From an uncultured Bacteroidota bacterium (lineage in GTDB: Bacteria > Bacteroidota > Bacteroidia > Flavobacteriales > Flavobacteriaceae), in assembly GCA_902613595.1 (NCBI GenBank), contig CACMHY010000001.1, positions 1-64,000 on the forward strand: a DNA stretch of 64,000 bases. The letters run 5' to 3'. The position numbers were made by a program, and so were the translations under genes. The first letter of the stretch is position 1; each line of letters starts with the position of its first letter. Below the pieces are notes generated by a model that was given only the letters and a program-made list of their open reading frames with translations, made no database searches and was not told where the DNA came from. This document shows, piece after piece, positions 8,424 through 17,221 of this stretch.

Positions 8424-8660
8424 TTAAAGCATTAGCTCTTCAATACAGTATGTGTCGCCTATGTCATACTGATTGTAAATTTCTTCGCTAACCGCGCCTG
8501 TGCCTAATTGAAAATTGCTACTATTTAGACCATTTGATCTATCCCACTCGAAATAAAAATTACCATTTCCCTCATATTTATCAAAAATTAAGATACATTC
8601 AGTTTGATCAGTACAACCTATAAGCAAACAAAATAAAATTAGAAAAGAAGTAAAATTCAA
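8424..8660 (-). CDS. Small lipoprotein of unknown function
   Basis: The 78-residue protein uses a TTG start. An in-frame TAA lies 18 bases upstream and no ATG or GTG intervenes. The N-terminus NFTSFLILFCLLIGCTDQ is a good lipobox signal, and the mature part contains NFYFEWDRSNG and ends YDIGDTYCIEELML. It follows the 179-residue secreted protein gene by 15 bases on the same strand, so the two are probably one transcript. No family was recognised. Confidence 0.55.
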   Translation of the reverse strand: MNFTSFLILFCLLIGCTDQTECILIFDKYEGNGNFYFEWDRSNGLNSSNFQLGTGAVSEEIYNQYDIGDTYCIEELML

Positions 8661-8675
8661 AATATGATTTTTAAT

Positions 8676-9215
8676 TTATTTACTCAAAATTTTTAAAAGG
8701 CCTAGTTTTTTTAACTCTTTCTTTTTCAACTTTGTCAAAATACCATTTTCCAAAATATAATATCTTTCTTTCATTACGAATTTTGCTGGCTCATTTCCAC
8801 CATAGCCTTCTTCTGCTTTTTTTGCCTTGACATATTCAACAATTGGCTTAAGTAAATAGGTTGATTCTTTATCTTCGAATATAAGTCTGAACCATTTATT
8901 GTTAAATGCTATCCATGTTTCGTTTTGATTTAAGAGCAATTTTAATTTATTTGAATAAGGCAAGTATCCAGGTCCAAATTTAGGTTCCATCAAGTCACTG
9001 TAAGCATCGAACTTAACCAAAATCTTTTTCCCATTGATAATTGTGTTAACATAATCTTCATGATAATATCTTGAGCCAATAACATTTTTCAAAACATGTT
9101 TTCTACTTGTTTTGTTCTCATCAAAATATTGTCTATAGCTACCAGTTCCATCAGAAAGATTATCTTGTTGTGAAAAAATTAAAACAGGAAGGAAAAATAC
9201 TAGAAAATATTTCAT
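8676..9215 (-). CDS. Secreted protein of unknown function
   Basis: The 179-residue protein has a signal peptide (MKYFLVFFLPVLIFSQQ). The mature region is rich in Lys, Tyr and Asn. It contains GSRYYHEDYVNTIINGKKIL, FGPGYLPYSNK and a Lys-rich C-terminus (TKLKKKELKKLGLLKIL). The pattern of paired strands resembles small secreted flavobacterial proteins without known function. It is divergent from the TIM-barrel protein gene at 9252 and is followed by the small lipoprotein gene at 8660. Confidence 0.6.
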   Translation of the reverse strand: MKYFLVFFLPVLIFSQQDNLSDGTGSYRQYFDENKTSRKHVLKNVIGSRYYHEDYVNTIINGKKILVKFDAYSDLMEPKFGPGYLPYSNKLKLLLNQNETWIAFNNKWFRLIFEDKESTYLLKPIVEYVKAKKAEEGYGGNEPAKFVMKERYYILENGILTKLKKKELKKLGLLKILSK

Positions 9216-9251
9216 CGGTTTATAGTTAATTAAATTTATTAATAAAAAATT

Positions 9252-10952
9252 ATGAGAAAAAAAACAAACTCAATTTATTTTCTTTTTTTTATTTCCTTCA
9301 TAGGCAGTGCACAATTCGGTACAATTGGATACGACTTTAAGGATCCTTACATAAAATTTAAAGATTTAAAATTTGCTGTACGCCTATCAACAGAAAACAA
9401 TATCTATTGTCCGAATCCAGAAAATATTTTTATAAACAAAGTTTCAGAAAATGAAATTATTCTTACCAGTAAATCACTCTCAGCTGCAGGTGGACAATTG
9501 ATTTCTGATGGACTGATTGAATTAAAGATTTCAGGTTCAGAAAATGGAAGAATTTCAATTACAGCTCAAGCTAGTCACCCCTCTGAATTAAATAAAAGTA
9601 TCTTAATTCTTATAAAAGGGATTGATGTTAAATTTATGATTTCAGAACAGTTACAGGCAAAGGGTGTTAAAGAATTTAAAGATAAAAAAGAGATTCGAGT
9701 AAGTTATCCTTCTAGGTCAGCTACAATGCCACTGGTGTTTTTAAATAATGAAAGTGAGGAATGGTATGTCTTATCAAAAGACAATAAATTAAGAAAGAAA
9801 GGTTTCGCTTGTTTTTATGACCATTTAACTGATGAACCTGTTGTTGTTTTGAGTCATGATAACGATATGCGCAATATTTCCAAAAAAATTACTGCACCAA
9901 AGTGGGTATTAGGAAAAAATAAATCAAGATTAGAAATCGTAAAAGAAAGATGTTATGATATAGAACAAAATTTTAACCTTTCTCCATTTTTTAACAAACC
10001 AAAAAAACAAACAAATTGGATACAGAATTTAAAATTAGTCACTTTTTTCCACGGGGTACACTGGACTGGTCACATCTTTAATACATATGATCAAATAGGT
10101 CAACAATTACAATGGATTACAAGCACAATTGAAGGGAAACAGGTTTTAGCATTTTTACCAGCTTGGGATGGTAGGTATTATGTAAATTATCCTGAACATC
10201 AGCCTGATGAAAGAATGGGTGGAAAAGTTGGTTTGAAAAATCTTATAAAAAAGGCACACACTCTAAATGTGAAAGTTGTTCTTATGTTCGGAGGTCCAAA
10301 TCTTTCAAATTTTAAGTTTTTAGAAGAAAAAAATATGACTGATGCCGGGTTAAAAACTCCTTACGGTCATAGTAGACTTCAAAATTGGCTGGACTGGGAT
10401 ACAGATTTAAACATTGAGACAATGGGATTAATAATGAATTTTGGCCATCCGAAGTATAGAGACTATATGATTTCAAAAACAGCAGAACTTTTTGATACTT
10501 ATGATGTAGATGGTGTATTTCTGGACGGTACTTTAAGATGGGAAAATAGTCCTGATTATTCTCCCTACGAAGGACTGATGCAATATACTAAGGAAATCAG
10601 AAAACGCTATCCAGATAAACTAATAATGGGTGAAGATGGATATGACTTGGTTTACGGTCTTTTTGATCTTTTTCATACCTCTGGTGGACCATTGGGACTT
10701 GAAAAATACTTGCTTAGATATACTCGTCAATTTTATTATCTAGCTTATCCATCGGAAAGTGGTAGTGCAGGTGTCCATGAGATCGGTTGGTCAAATAATT
10801 CAGCTACTATTAAAAATGCAGACCCCAATTATACAATACCCTCAATTTCATTGTTTTATGGAGATGAAAAAAAATATAAAAATCAAATTCAAAATAAACT
10901 TAAGTTATATAAAAAGTGGAATTTAAAGTCAGTTCCTATAATGCAAAATTGA
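9252..10952 (+). CDS. Secreted TIM-barrel hydrolase-like protein (DUF6259-like, putative glycosidase)
   Basis: The 566-residue protein has a signal peptide (residues 1-20, ending IGSAQ). A beta-sandwich region of about 200 residues follows, then a TIM-barrel region from about residue 260. That barrel holds FFHGVHWTGH, VLAFLPAWDGRYYV, VKVVLMFGGPN, YDVDGVFLDGT and LIMGEDGYD. The DGVFLDG motif and the later acidic residue are typical of the strand 4 and strand 5-6 positions of glycoside hydrolases, so a glycosidase role is plausible. The family looks like the DUF6259 type, but this was not confirmed by search. No carbohydrate-uptake genes are adjacent, so the substrate is unknown. Confidence 0.6.
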   Translation: MRKKTNSIYFLFFISFIGSAQFGTIGYDFKDPYIKFKDLKFAVRLSTENNIYCPNPENIFINKVSENEIILTSKSLSAAGGQLISDGLIELKISGSENGRISITAQASHPSELNKSILILIKGIDVKFMISEQLQAKGVKEFKDKKEIRVSYPSRSATMPLVFLNNESEEWYVLSKDNKLRKKGFACFYDHLTDEPVVVLSHDNDMRNISKKITAPKWVLGKNKSRLEIVKERCYDIEQNFNLSPFFNKPKKQTNWIQNLKLVTFFHGVHWTGHIFNTYDQIGQQLQWITSTIEGKQVLAFLPAWDGRYYVNYPEHQPDERMGGKVGLKNLIKKAHTLNVKVVLMFGGPNLSNFKFLEEKNMTDAGLKTPYGHSRLQNWLDWDTDLNIETMGLIMNFGHPKYRDYMISKTAELFDTYDVDGVFLDGTLRWENSPDYSPYEGLMQYTKEIRKRYPDKLIMGEDGYDLVYGLFDLFHTSGGPLGLEKYLLRYTRQFYYLAYPSESGSAGVHEIGWSNNSATIKNADPNYTIPSISLFYGDEKKYKNQIQNKLKLYKKWNLKSVPIMQN

Positions 10953-10994
10953 TAAAATCCATTTTTAGAAAATATTAATCTAAGTTTGAGTTAT

Positions 10995-11402
10995 TTACTC
11001 ACCATAAACTGTTATCATTATTTCACGATTTCTAGAATTATTCCGGTGTTCGCACAAATAAATTCCTTGCCAAATACCCCATTGAGGTTTTCCATTATTT
11101 ATAGGAAAGCTTACACTGCTTCCTAACAAACTTGACTTTATATGGGATGTCATATCGTCTAAGCCCTCTTCAATATGCGTGTACAAGTTAATGTCCTCAG
11201 GGACAATTCTATTAAAAAATGTTTCAAAATCTGATCTTACAGAAGGGTCAGCATTTTCATTAATAGTTAAACTTGCTGAAGTATGCTGAATAAAAACATG
11301 TGCTACACCGGTAATTTTTGGTAGTTCTTTAGTAACATAATTAGTTATCAGATGAAAACCTTTTGAAAAGCCAGGAAGAACTATTTTTTTTTGAAATACC
11401 AT
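10995..11402 (-). CDS. yjbQ: YjbQ/UPF0047 family protein
   Basis: The 135-residue length and several blocks match the UPF0047 family: HVFIQHTSASLTINENADP, SVRSDFETFF, HIEEGLDDMTSHIKSSLLG and GIWQGIYLCEHRN. The conserved histidines and acidic residues form a probable metal or phosphate site. Family members have weak thiamine-phosphate-synthase-like activity, but their physiological role is not firmly known. The protein has no signal peptide and should be cytoplasmic, unlike most of its neighbours. Confidence 0.9.
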   Translation of the reverse strand: MVFQKKIVLPGFSKGFHLITNYVTKELPKITGVAHVFIQHTSASLTINENADPSVRSDFETFFNRIVPEDINLYTHIEEGLDDMTSHIKSSLLGSSVSFPINNGKPQWGIWQGIYLCEHRNNSRNREIMITVYGE

Positions 11403-11507
11403 AATTTAGATTACATGTTATCAAAATAGTTATTTTTTGTATATTTTAACAAATACTTATATTATTGATAGTAAGCAAATTACAACTTAACACTCACCAA
11501 ACCAATT

Positions 11508-12152
11508 ATGAGAAAACTATTTATATTCTATTTTCAAATTTTAATTTTTACTCAACTAAATTTTGCTTTTGGACAAAAAGAAAATTTTGACTCCGGAATC
11601 GATCTATACGATACAAGCGAAGAATTAGTCCCTTTAAGAAAAACTTCTGAAACAATTGGTAAGTGTTGCCAACTCGGAAAAGCAATGTCTAAATTGTCAG
11701 GTGGTATGAGTGACGTTTATTTAACGCAAAGTGAATTGAATGAAGATGGTTCATATACAATTTTTTTTGTAAGTATGTTTACAATTGGATTTGATACTGA
11801 GTTAACTCAATTTGGGCTTGAAAATCCAACAGCCAAAATTTCAAGCTTTCACCTTAAAAACGAAGATAGATTTAATAGATTACAAGAGTTAATGATATAT
11901 GGATATAAGGAGTTTAAAGCACACCCGATAATTAAAAAGATTAAATATGCCGATGTATCTGAAGTTTTAGAGGGAGGAAATAACGATGGAGATAAACTAC
12001 TTTTAAGATTTCATAACAAAAAAATTATTAAGTATGTATCATTTCAATTATTTGATAAAGAAACTGGATTTAAAACCTCAGGAAAAGCAATTTTTTCAAA
12101 ATTTATTCCTCAACTTTTCGGTTCAGACGAAATTATTGATACAAACTGGTAA
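11508..12152 (+). CDS. Secreted protein of unknown function
   Basis: The 214-residue protein begins with a signal peptide ending FAFGQ. A vicinal cysteine pair occurs early in the mature part (ETIGKCCQLGKAM). The central region is strand-rich (YTIFFVSMFTIGFDTELTQF), and the C-terminal part has KLLLRFHNKKIIKYVSFQLF. I do not recognise a domain. It is monocistronic, with 256 bases to the next plus-strand gene and a possible small antisense-strand ORF in that gap. Confidence 0.55.
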   Translation: MRKLFIFYFQILIFTQLNFAFGQKENFDSGIDLYDTSEELVPLRKTSETIGKCCQLGKAMSKLSGGMSDVYLTQSELNEDGSYTIFFVSMFTIGFDTELTQFGLENPTAKISSFHLKNEDRFNRLQELMIYGYKEFKAHPIIKKIKYADVSEVLEGGNNDGDKLLLRFHNKKIIKYVSFQLFDKETGFKTSGKAIFSKFIPQLFGSDEIIDTNW

Positions 12153-12184
12153 AATTATATACTTGCAAATACGAGGTATTTATC

Positions 12185-12292
12185 TTAGCCTAAAAATTTG
12201 TTCCACAACATAGAGAACAAAAGAATATAACCTTTTATAGAATAATCTAAGAGCTGATAAACGCCTTTATATCGATTTGAAAATGTTTCCAT
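12185..12292 (-). CDS. Possible 35-aa small protein
   Basis: A minus-strand frame encodes METFSNRYKGVYQLLDYSIK followed by GYILLFSMLWNKFLG and TAA. It sits alone in the gap between 12152 and 12410. An amphipathic N-terminal part with a hydrophobic C-terminal helix is typical of small flavobacterial membrane-associated proteins. The start METF is reminiscent of DUF6747-type proteins, though this one is shorter. The assignment is tentative because of its length. Confidence 0.35.
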   Translation of the reverse strand: METFSNRYKGVYQLLDYSIKGYILLFSMLWNKFLG

Positions 12293-12409
12293 ATAAATAT
12301 CAACGCTATTATTTAAATTTTATTTTAATTCAAGACTAAAACAAACTAAATAAAAACTAATTTCTATACTTTTAAAACTTAGTTTTTATATATTTCAAAA
12401 AAATTTAAA

Positions 12410-14446
12410 ATGAAAAAAACACTCTTAACAACATTCGCTTTTTTTTTATTTGGAATTGTATTATCACAGGATAAAACAATAATTTCAGATCTGGAAAATT
12501 TAACCTTAGACGTTGGACAGGTTTTCACACCAACATCTAAAGTTATTGACTCGAGAGGTGGCAATGTAGACTGCTTGAGAATAATTTATTACAATAAAAA
12601 GGGTGTTTTTAGTTCAGCTAAATCGATAACTTTTGACAGAACAAATGGGACATTAAAAGCAAATGACCCTGGGAATCATGATGTAGTGGCAGTATGTATT
12701 GATTCTAATGGAAAGAGACTCACAAGAACATTCAATATTAGTGTCAATTACCCCAAAATAAAAAAAGTTAAATTATCTGTTGCAGAAAATAAATTCTATG
12801 TAGGTAATTATATACCCTTAGTTTATGAAATAACTGACGAGCTCAATAAAAAAAGGATTATTGATTATTGGAATTACGATAAAGCTTACAAATACTTTTC
12901 TAAAGTTGACGTATCACTCAGATCTAACAATGGAAAAGTTAAAATAGACTCTTCTAATAATATTTTAGCAGTTCAAGAAGGGAATACTACCATAACAGCG
13001 ACTTTTGACGGAATTACAGATAAAATTGAATTAAAAATTCAAAAAAATCCCGTAGAAAAACTCGAATTAATTTCAGGTGAGTCTAATGTAAAAACTGGAG
13101 ATGTTATTCAATTTAAAACCAATGCCTTCGATAAAAAAGGAAATATTGTTAATGGAATTCCCATTGAATATTCTTTTACTGGGAAGTCTTTTGATAAAAG
13201 TAATTCAGCATCAGGATTGATTTTGGAAGACGGTAGATTTGTAGGAGATGTCCCTGGCAAATACATAGTATCCGCAAGTATTGGAAACATAACATCGTCC
13301 AAAATAATAAATGTTTTCCCAAGAAATGTGGAGCGAGAGGTTAATAATGTTGGAAAAGGTATTGTAAACGATAAACACACTTCAGATTTTTGGGTTTTTG
13401 AAGGTACTGACGGAGGTGACTATGCGGTTACAGGTACATGGGGTGCAGATGGGACAGCCTATTTTTGGGATGTAAGTAACCCCTCGAATCTAAAAAAAAT
13501 AGATAGTGTCCAGGTTGACGCAAGGACGGTAAATGATGTAAAAGTTTCTAAAGACGGTAAAATATGTGTTATTAGTAGAGAGGGAGCCTCAAACAGAAAA
13601 AATGGTATGATTATAATCGATGTTACAAATCCACGCAATGTAAAAATAATTGCAGAGTACACAAAGAATTTAACTGGTGGTGTTCATAATGTATTTATAG
13701 ACAATAATCACGTTTATGCACTAAGTAACGGTGAAAAGTACTATGTAATTAATATAGAGGATCCTTCGAACCCAAAACAAGTTGGAATGTTTGAAGTTGG
13801 TAAGGAAGGTCAGTCAATTCATGATGTATGGATTGAAAATGGTATAGCATATTCATCTAACTGGAGAGATGGCGTTTACTTAGTAGATGTAGGAAATGGA
13901 ATTGCAGGAGGTTCTCCTTCTAACCCCGTCTCATTTGGAAACTACTCTTACGATAGTGGGGCACACCACGCAACATTCCCATATAAAAGTAAATCAACAG
14001 GAAAGTTTTATACGGTACTGGGAGATGAAATTTTTCCAAAAGGTGTTAACCCAAATGGAACGAATGAAACTGCTGGATTTCTACACTTTGTGGACTTCAC
14101 GGATTTAAAAAATCCGATTGAGGTGGCAAAATATGAACTGCCAACTCACGGGTCTCACAACTTTTGGATTGAAGATGATATTCTTTACGTTGCTATGTAT
14201 ACTGGAGGTTTAAGGATTGTAGATCTGAGTGGTGATCTCTTAGGAGACCTATACAAACAAGGAAGAGAAATTGGCTACATTTTAACAGGAAATCCAGATG
14301 GATACATTCCAAACGACACTATGGTGTGGGGTGCACAGCTTTACAAGGGACACGTTTTTTATTCAGATTTTAATTCTGGACTTGGAGCAGCCAAAGTTTC
14401 AAATAATAAGCCAGATAACAGTAAAGCAAATACATATATTGAGTAA
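12410..14446 (+). CDS. Secreted LVIVD-repeat beta-propeller with N-terminal Ig-like domains
   Basis: The 678-residue protein has a signal peptide (ending LSQ). Two or three bacterial Ig-like domains follow (about residues 25-300, for example EGNTTITATFDGITDKIELK). The C-terminal propeller is of the LVIVD type, with YFWDVSNPSNLKKI, IIIDVTNPRNVKII, YVINIEDPSNPKQV, VYLVDVG, HFVDFTDLKNPIEV and LRIVDLSG. Several blades carry a His at an equivalent position (GGVHNVFI, QSIHDVWI, GAHHATFP, HGSHNFWI). Those residues could line the central face and bind a metal or ligand; this is my inference. It lies 6 bases upstream of the YncE-like gene, so the two are an operon. Confidence 0.8.
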   Translation: MKKTLLTTFAFFLFGIVLSQDKTIISDLENLTLDVGQVFTPTSKVIDSRGGNVDCLRIIYYNKKGVFSSAKSITFDRTNGTLKANDPGNHDVVAVCIDSNGKRLTRTFNISVNYPKIKKVKLSVAENKFYVGNYIPLVYEITDELNKKRIIDYWNYDKAYKYFSKVDVSLRSNNGKVKIDSSNNILAVQEGNTTITATFDGITDKIELKIQKNPVEKLELISGESNVKTGDVIQFKTNAFDKKGNIVNGIPIEYSFTGKSFDKSNSASGLILEDGRFVGDVPGKYIVSASIGNITSSKIINVFPRNVEREVNNVGKGIVNDKHTSDFWVFEGTDGGDYAVTGTWGADGTAYFWDVSNPSNLKKIDSVQVDARTVNDVKVSKDGKICVISREGASNRKNGMIIIDVTNPRNVKIIAEYTKNLTGGVHNVFIDNNHVYALSNGEKYYVINIEDPSNPKQVGMFEVGKEGQSIHDVWIENGIAYSSNWRDGVYLVDVGNGIAGGSPSNPVSFGNYSYDSGAHHATFPYKSKSTGKFYTVLGDEIFPKGVNPNGTNETAGFLHFVDFTDLKNPIEVAKYELPTHGSHNFWIEDDILYVAMYTGGLRIVDLSGDLLGDLYKQGREIGYILTGNPDGYIPNDTMVWGAQLYKGHVFYSDFNSGLGAAKVSNNKPDNSKANTYIE

Positions 14447-14452
14447 TCATGT

Positions 14453-15583
14453 ATGAAAAAATTTGAGTTTTTTTTGTTAGTGCTTCAATATTGTTTACCA
14501 ATTAAGATTAAAATATTATCTGCCGTTTTTTTGTTATTTACAATAAACAGTCTTTTTGCACAAAACTACTATTTATATGTAGCATCTGAATCAGATGATA
14601 CTGTATCGCTATTGAAATTTGATGGAAATAAGATTAATGAGGAAGAAAGAATCGATGTAGGTTTTTATCCGACTGAAATAGAGGGGCCACACGGCATTAC
14701 AGTCGATCCAAATGGTAAGTTCTGGTATATTACTCTAGCTCACGGAAATCCTTATGGTAAAATAATTAAATATTCAACAAAAAATAATAAAGCTTTAGAT
14801 CAAACTACTCTTGGGCTTTTTCCAGCTTCTATGCAAGTATCTAAAATAACAGGTTTTATTTACTGTGTAAACTTTAATCTTCATGGGGATATGAAACCTT
14901 CATCCGTTTCAGTAATTGATGCAGAAACAATGACGGAGATAACAAAAATTAAAACAGGTAGTATGCCTCACGGCTCAAGAATTTCAAAAGATGGTCTTAA
15001 ACAATACTCTGTAGCTATGATGTCAGGCGAACTATTTGAAATAGACGCTCTAAGCCTAAACGTTTCAAGGAAACTTGATCTTGAAAACCATTCGCTAATA
15101 GATCACAGTAAAATGAATATGGGTAATGACAAAATGAAGCATTCATTAGTTAAGCCAACTTGGGTTATTCCACATCCAAACAAATCTTTAGCTTACGTTG
15201 CTGGAAATGGTTCTAATGAGATTATTGAAATAAACTTAAACAAATGGGAAATAACCAAAAGAATTAAGATTGAAAAAAATCCATATAATATCGAGATTTC
15301 ACCAAATGGCAAGTTTATGGTAGCAACTCTAAAAGGAAATGGCAAAACTGCTATTTGGGATCTTAATACAGGCAATTTAATTAAATTGATAAAAAATTCA
15401 ACGTCAGTACCCCACGGTGTTGCCATTTCAAGTGACAGTAAATATGCCTTTGTTTCAGTTGAAGGAAAAGGTGGTGAGCCTGGAATTGTTGATGTTATTG
15501 ATCTCAATGAACTTTTACTTATTGATAAGGTCGAGGTTGGAAAGCAAGCTGGTGGTATAGCATTTTGGAAAAAAGAGATTTAA
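14453..15583 (+). CDS. Secreted YncE-like (YVTN) beta-propeller protein
   Basis: The 376-residue protein has an extended N-terminus with a hydrophobic export segment ending NSLFAQ. Seven-bladed YVTN-type repeats follow, such as YYLYVASESDDTVSLLKFD, PHGITVDPNGKFWYIT, MPHGSRISKDG, SLAYVAGNGSNEIIEI, GKFMVATLKGNG and VPHGVAISSDSKYAFVS. PHG recurs at three blade starts, and a loop near residue 220 is rich in His and Met (DHSKMNMGNDKMKH). That loop is suggestive of metal, possibly copper, binding. The gene is co-transcribed with the LVIVD propeller gene upstream and the acetyltransferase gene downstream. The binding partner is unknown. Confidence 0.8.
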   Translation: MKKFEFFLLVLQYCLPIKIKILSAVFLLFTINSLFAQNYYLYVASESDDTVSLLKFDGNKINEEERIDVGFYPTEIEGPHGITVDPNGKFWYITLAHGNPYGKIIKYSTKNNKALDQTTLGLFPASMQVSKITGFIYCVNFNLHGDMKPSSVSVIDAETMTEITKIKTGSMPHGSRISKDGLKQYSVAMMSGELFEIDALSLNVSRKLDLENHSLIDHSKMNMGNDKMKHSLVKPTWVIPHPNKSLAYVAGNGSNEIIEINLNKWEITKRIKIEKNPYNIEISPNGKFMVATLKGNGKTAIWDLNTGNLIKLIKNSTSVPHGVAISSDSKYAFVSVEGKGGEPGIVDVIDLNELLLIDKVEVGKQAGGIAFWKKEI

Positions 15584-15597
15584 ATCTCCTTGAATTT

Positions 15598-16152
15598 ATG
15601 AATCATGTTCAAATAAAACTAGCTACATCGGAGTCTGAGTTAATCGAGATAAAAAATCTACAGAGAATAAATTTAAAGGGAAATCTTTCTTCTGATGAAA
15701 AAAAAACTGAGGGTTTCCTTACAGCTGAATATTCGTTATCTTTTTTAAAAAAAATTAATCAAGATTCTCCTGCTGTAATAGCAAAAAAGAATAAGGTAGT
15801 AGGATATGCACTTGCTGTTTCAAAAAAAATAGGAAAGCAAAATAAATTATTAAATCATCTGATAAACGAATTTGATAATCAGAAATACAAAGATATTAAG
15901 CTGGTTAACGAAAATTATATTGTGGTTGGTCAACTGTGTTTAGATAAAAGTATTCGCGGAATGGGCTATGTTGAAAAAATCTATTCAAAATTTAGAAAAA
16001 CCTACAAAAATTATAGGTATTGTTTGACTGCAGTTGATTTAGAAAATAAACGATCAAGTGTCATACACCAAAGGTGCGGATTTTTGCGTATCGGGCAACT
16101 TATGCTTAATGAAAATCCAGGTGAAATTATTTTATGGGATTTAAAAAACTAA
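15598..16152 (+). CDS. GNAT-family N-acetyltransferase
   Basis: The protein has the GNAT acetyl-CoA-binding block: YIVVGQLCLDKSIRGMGYVEKIY, with RGMGYV as the pyrophosphate loop. Downstream, CLTAVDLENKRSSVIHQRCG matches the motif B region with an Asn and a late Tyr/His/Arg patch. I chose the ATG at 15598 (MNHVQIKLATSE) because it avoids overlap with the propeller gene that ends at 15583; an ATG at 15565 is also in frame. It lacks a signal peptide and should be cytoplasmic. The substrate cannot be inferred from the sequence. Confidence 0.75.
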   Translation: MNHVQIKLATSESELIEIKNLQRINLKGNLSSDEKKTEGFLTAEYSLSFLKKINQDSPAVIAKKNKVVGYALAVSKKIGKQNKLLNHLINEFDNQKYKDIKLVNENYIVVGQLCLDKSIRGMGYVEKIYSKFRKTYKNYRYCLTAVDLENKRSSVIHQRCGFLRIGQLMLNENPGEIILWDLKN

Positions 16153-16160
16153 TTTTTGTT

Positions 16161-17168
16161 TTAAGGTAAAGCATTAATAAAACCTGTAACACCATTAAAA
16201 TAATTTTCTTGGTCGTCATACATGCTCCAGTGGCTTCCGTTTGGACAGTGTAAATAGGAACCATTTTGAACTTCTTTACTCATCCACTCCATCTGTTTTG
16301 GATCCATCGTATCGTACTCACCTCCGATAGTAAGGATAGGTATTTTTAATTTCTTTAAATCATTTTTTCTATCCCAGTCCTTAAGAACTGCGTCACCCAC
16401 CACACCAAATTCACTTGGTCCTTGCATCTTTAAGTAGATGTCAAAGTTTGATTTATTTAAACTTCTTGTAACTGGGTCCGGCCATTCATCTAATGGCATT
16501 CTTAAAGAATGTTTTGTGTAATAATGTTTTTCAATTAGTGATAAATATTCAGGATTAGTATAATCTTCTGCCGACTCATATTCTCTGATTCTTTCTAAAA
16601 CCTCTGGATCTAGTTGAGGAGCAAGCACGTTGTTTGCATAATCAATATAATCAGGTATTGATGGAACCATATTTGATATAATTAGAGCTTTAAGGTTCGT
16701 CTGATATTTAAGAGCATATTCAACACCCAAAATACCTCCCCAAGAGTGACCCAGAATTATAAAATTTTCACTATTCAATTTAAGTGCTTGTCTTACTTGT
16801 TCAACCTCATCAACGAATCTATCTATGGTCCAAAGCGATTCATCTTTTGGTTTATCACTAAACTCAGAACCTAGTTGGTCATAATAATAAAATTCAATAG
16901 ATTCTTTTGGGAAAAATGACTCAAAAGCCTGGAAATATTGGTGATCGAAACCAGGCCCACCATGAAGAAGAAGAACTTTTTTTGTGGGATTGTTTCCAAT
17001 TCTTTTTGTCCATACATTAAATTTACCAATCGGCGTGTTAATAGGAATAATTTTTACACCCCCAGAAAATTTATCACTCCTTTCTGAGTAATCAAGGTAG
17101 TTGTTAGGTTTATTTTGGCTTTGACAGCTCAATAAACATATTGAAATCAATAAAAGCAATTTTCTCAT
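16161..17168 (-). CDS. Proline iminopeptidase-like alpha/beta-hydrolase lipoprotein (S33)
   Basis: The 335-residue protein has a lipobox signal (LLLLISICLLSC, Cys15). It has the S33 hallmarks HGGPG (69-73, oxyanion hole), GHSWGG with Ser142 as nucleophile, an Asp in GGEYDTMD and a His in GSHWSMYD. Family enzymes release N-terminal proline or hydrolyse related amides and esters. The lipid anchor implies a periplasmic or surface role in peptide breakdown. The gene follows susD on the same strand but a strong terminator separates them, so it may be transcribed partly by read-through or from its own promoter. Confidence 0.85.
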   Translation of the reverse strand: MRKLLLLISICLLSCQSQNKPNNYLDYSERSDKFSGGVKIIPINTPIGKFNVWTKRIGNNPTKKVLLLHGGPGFDHQYFQAFESFFPKESIEFYYYDQLGSEFSDKPKDESLWTIDRFVDEVEQVRQALKLNSENFIILGHSWGGILGVEYALKYQTNLKALIISNMVPSIPDYIDYANNVLAPQLDPEVLERIREYESAEDYTNPEYLSLIEKHYYTKHSLRMPLDEWPDPVTRSLNKSNFDIYLKMQGPSEFGVVGDAVLKDWDRKNDLKKLKIPILTIGGEYDTMDPKQMEWMSKEVQNGSYLHCPNGSHWSMYDDQENYFNGVTGFINALP

Positions 17169-17182
17169 TTTTCTATAACTTT

Positions 17183-17213
17183 AAAAAAAAAAGCCAAGAT
17201 AAAACTTGGCTTT
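17183..17213 (-). terminator. Intrinsic terminator after the SusC/SusD pair
   Basis: On the minus strand AAAGCCAAG pairs with CTTGGCTTT around a short loop, followed by a long T-run. It starts about 9 bases beyond the susD-like stop codon. Confidence 0.85.
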
Positions 17214-17221
17214 GATTTTAT

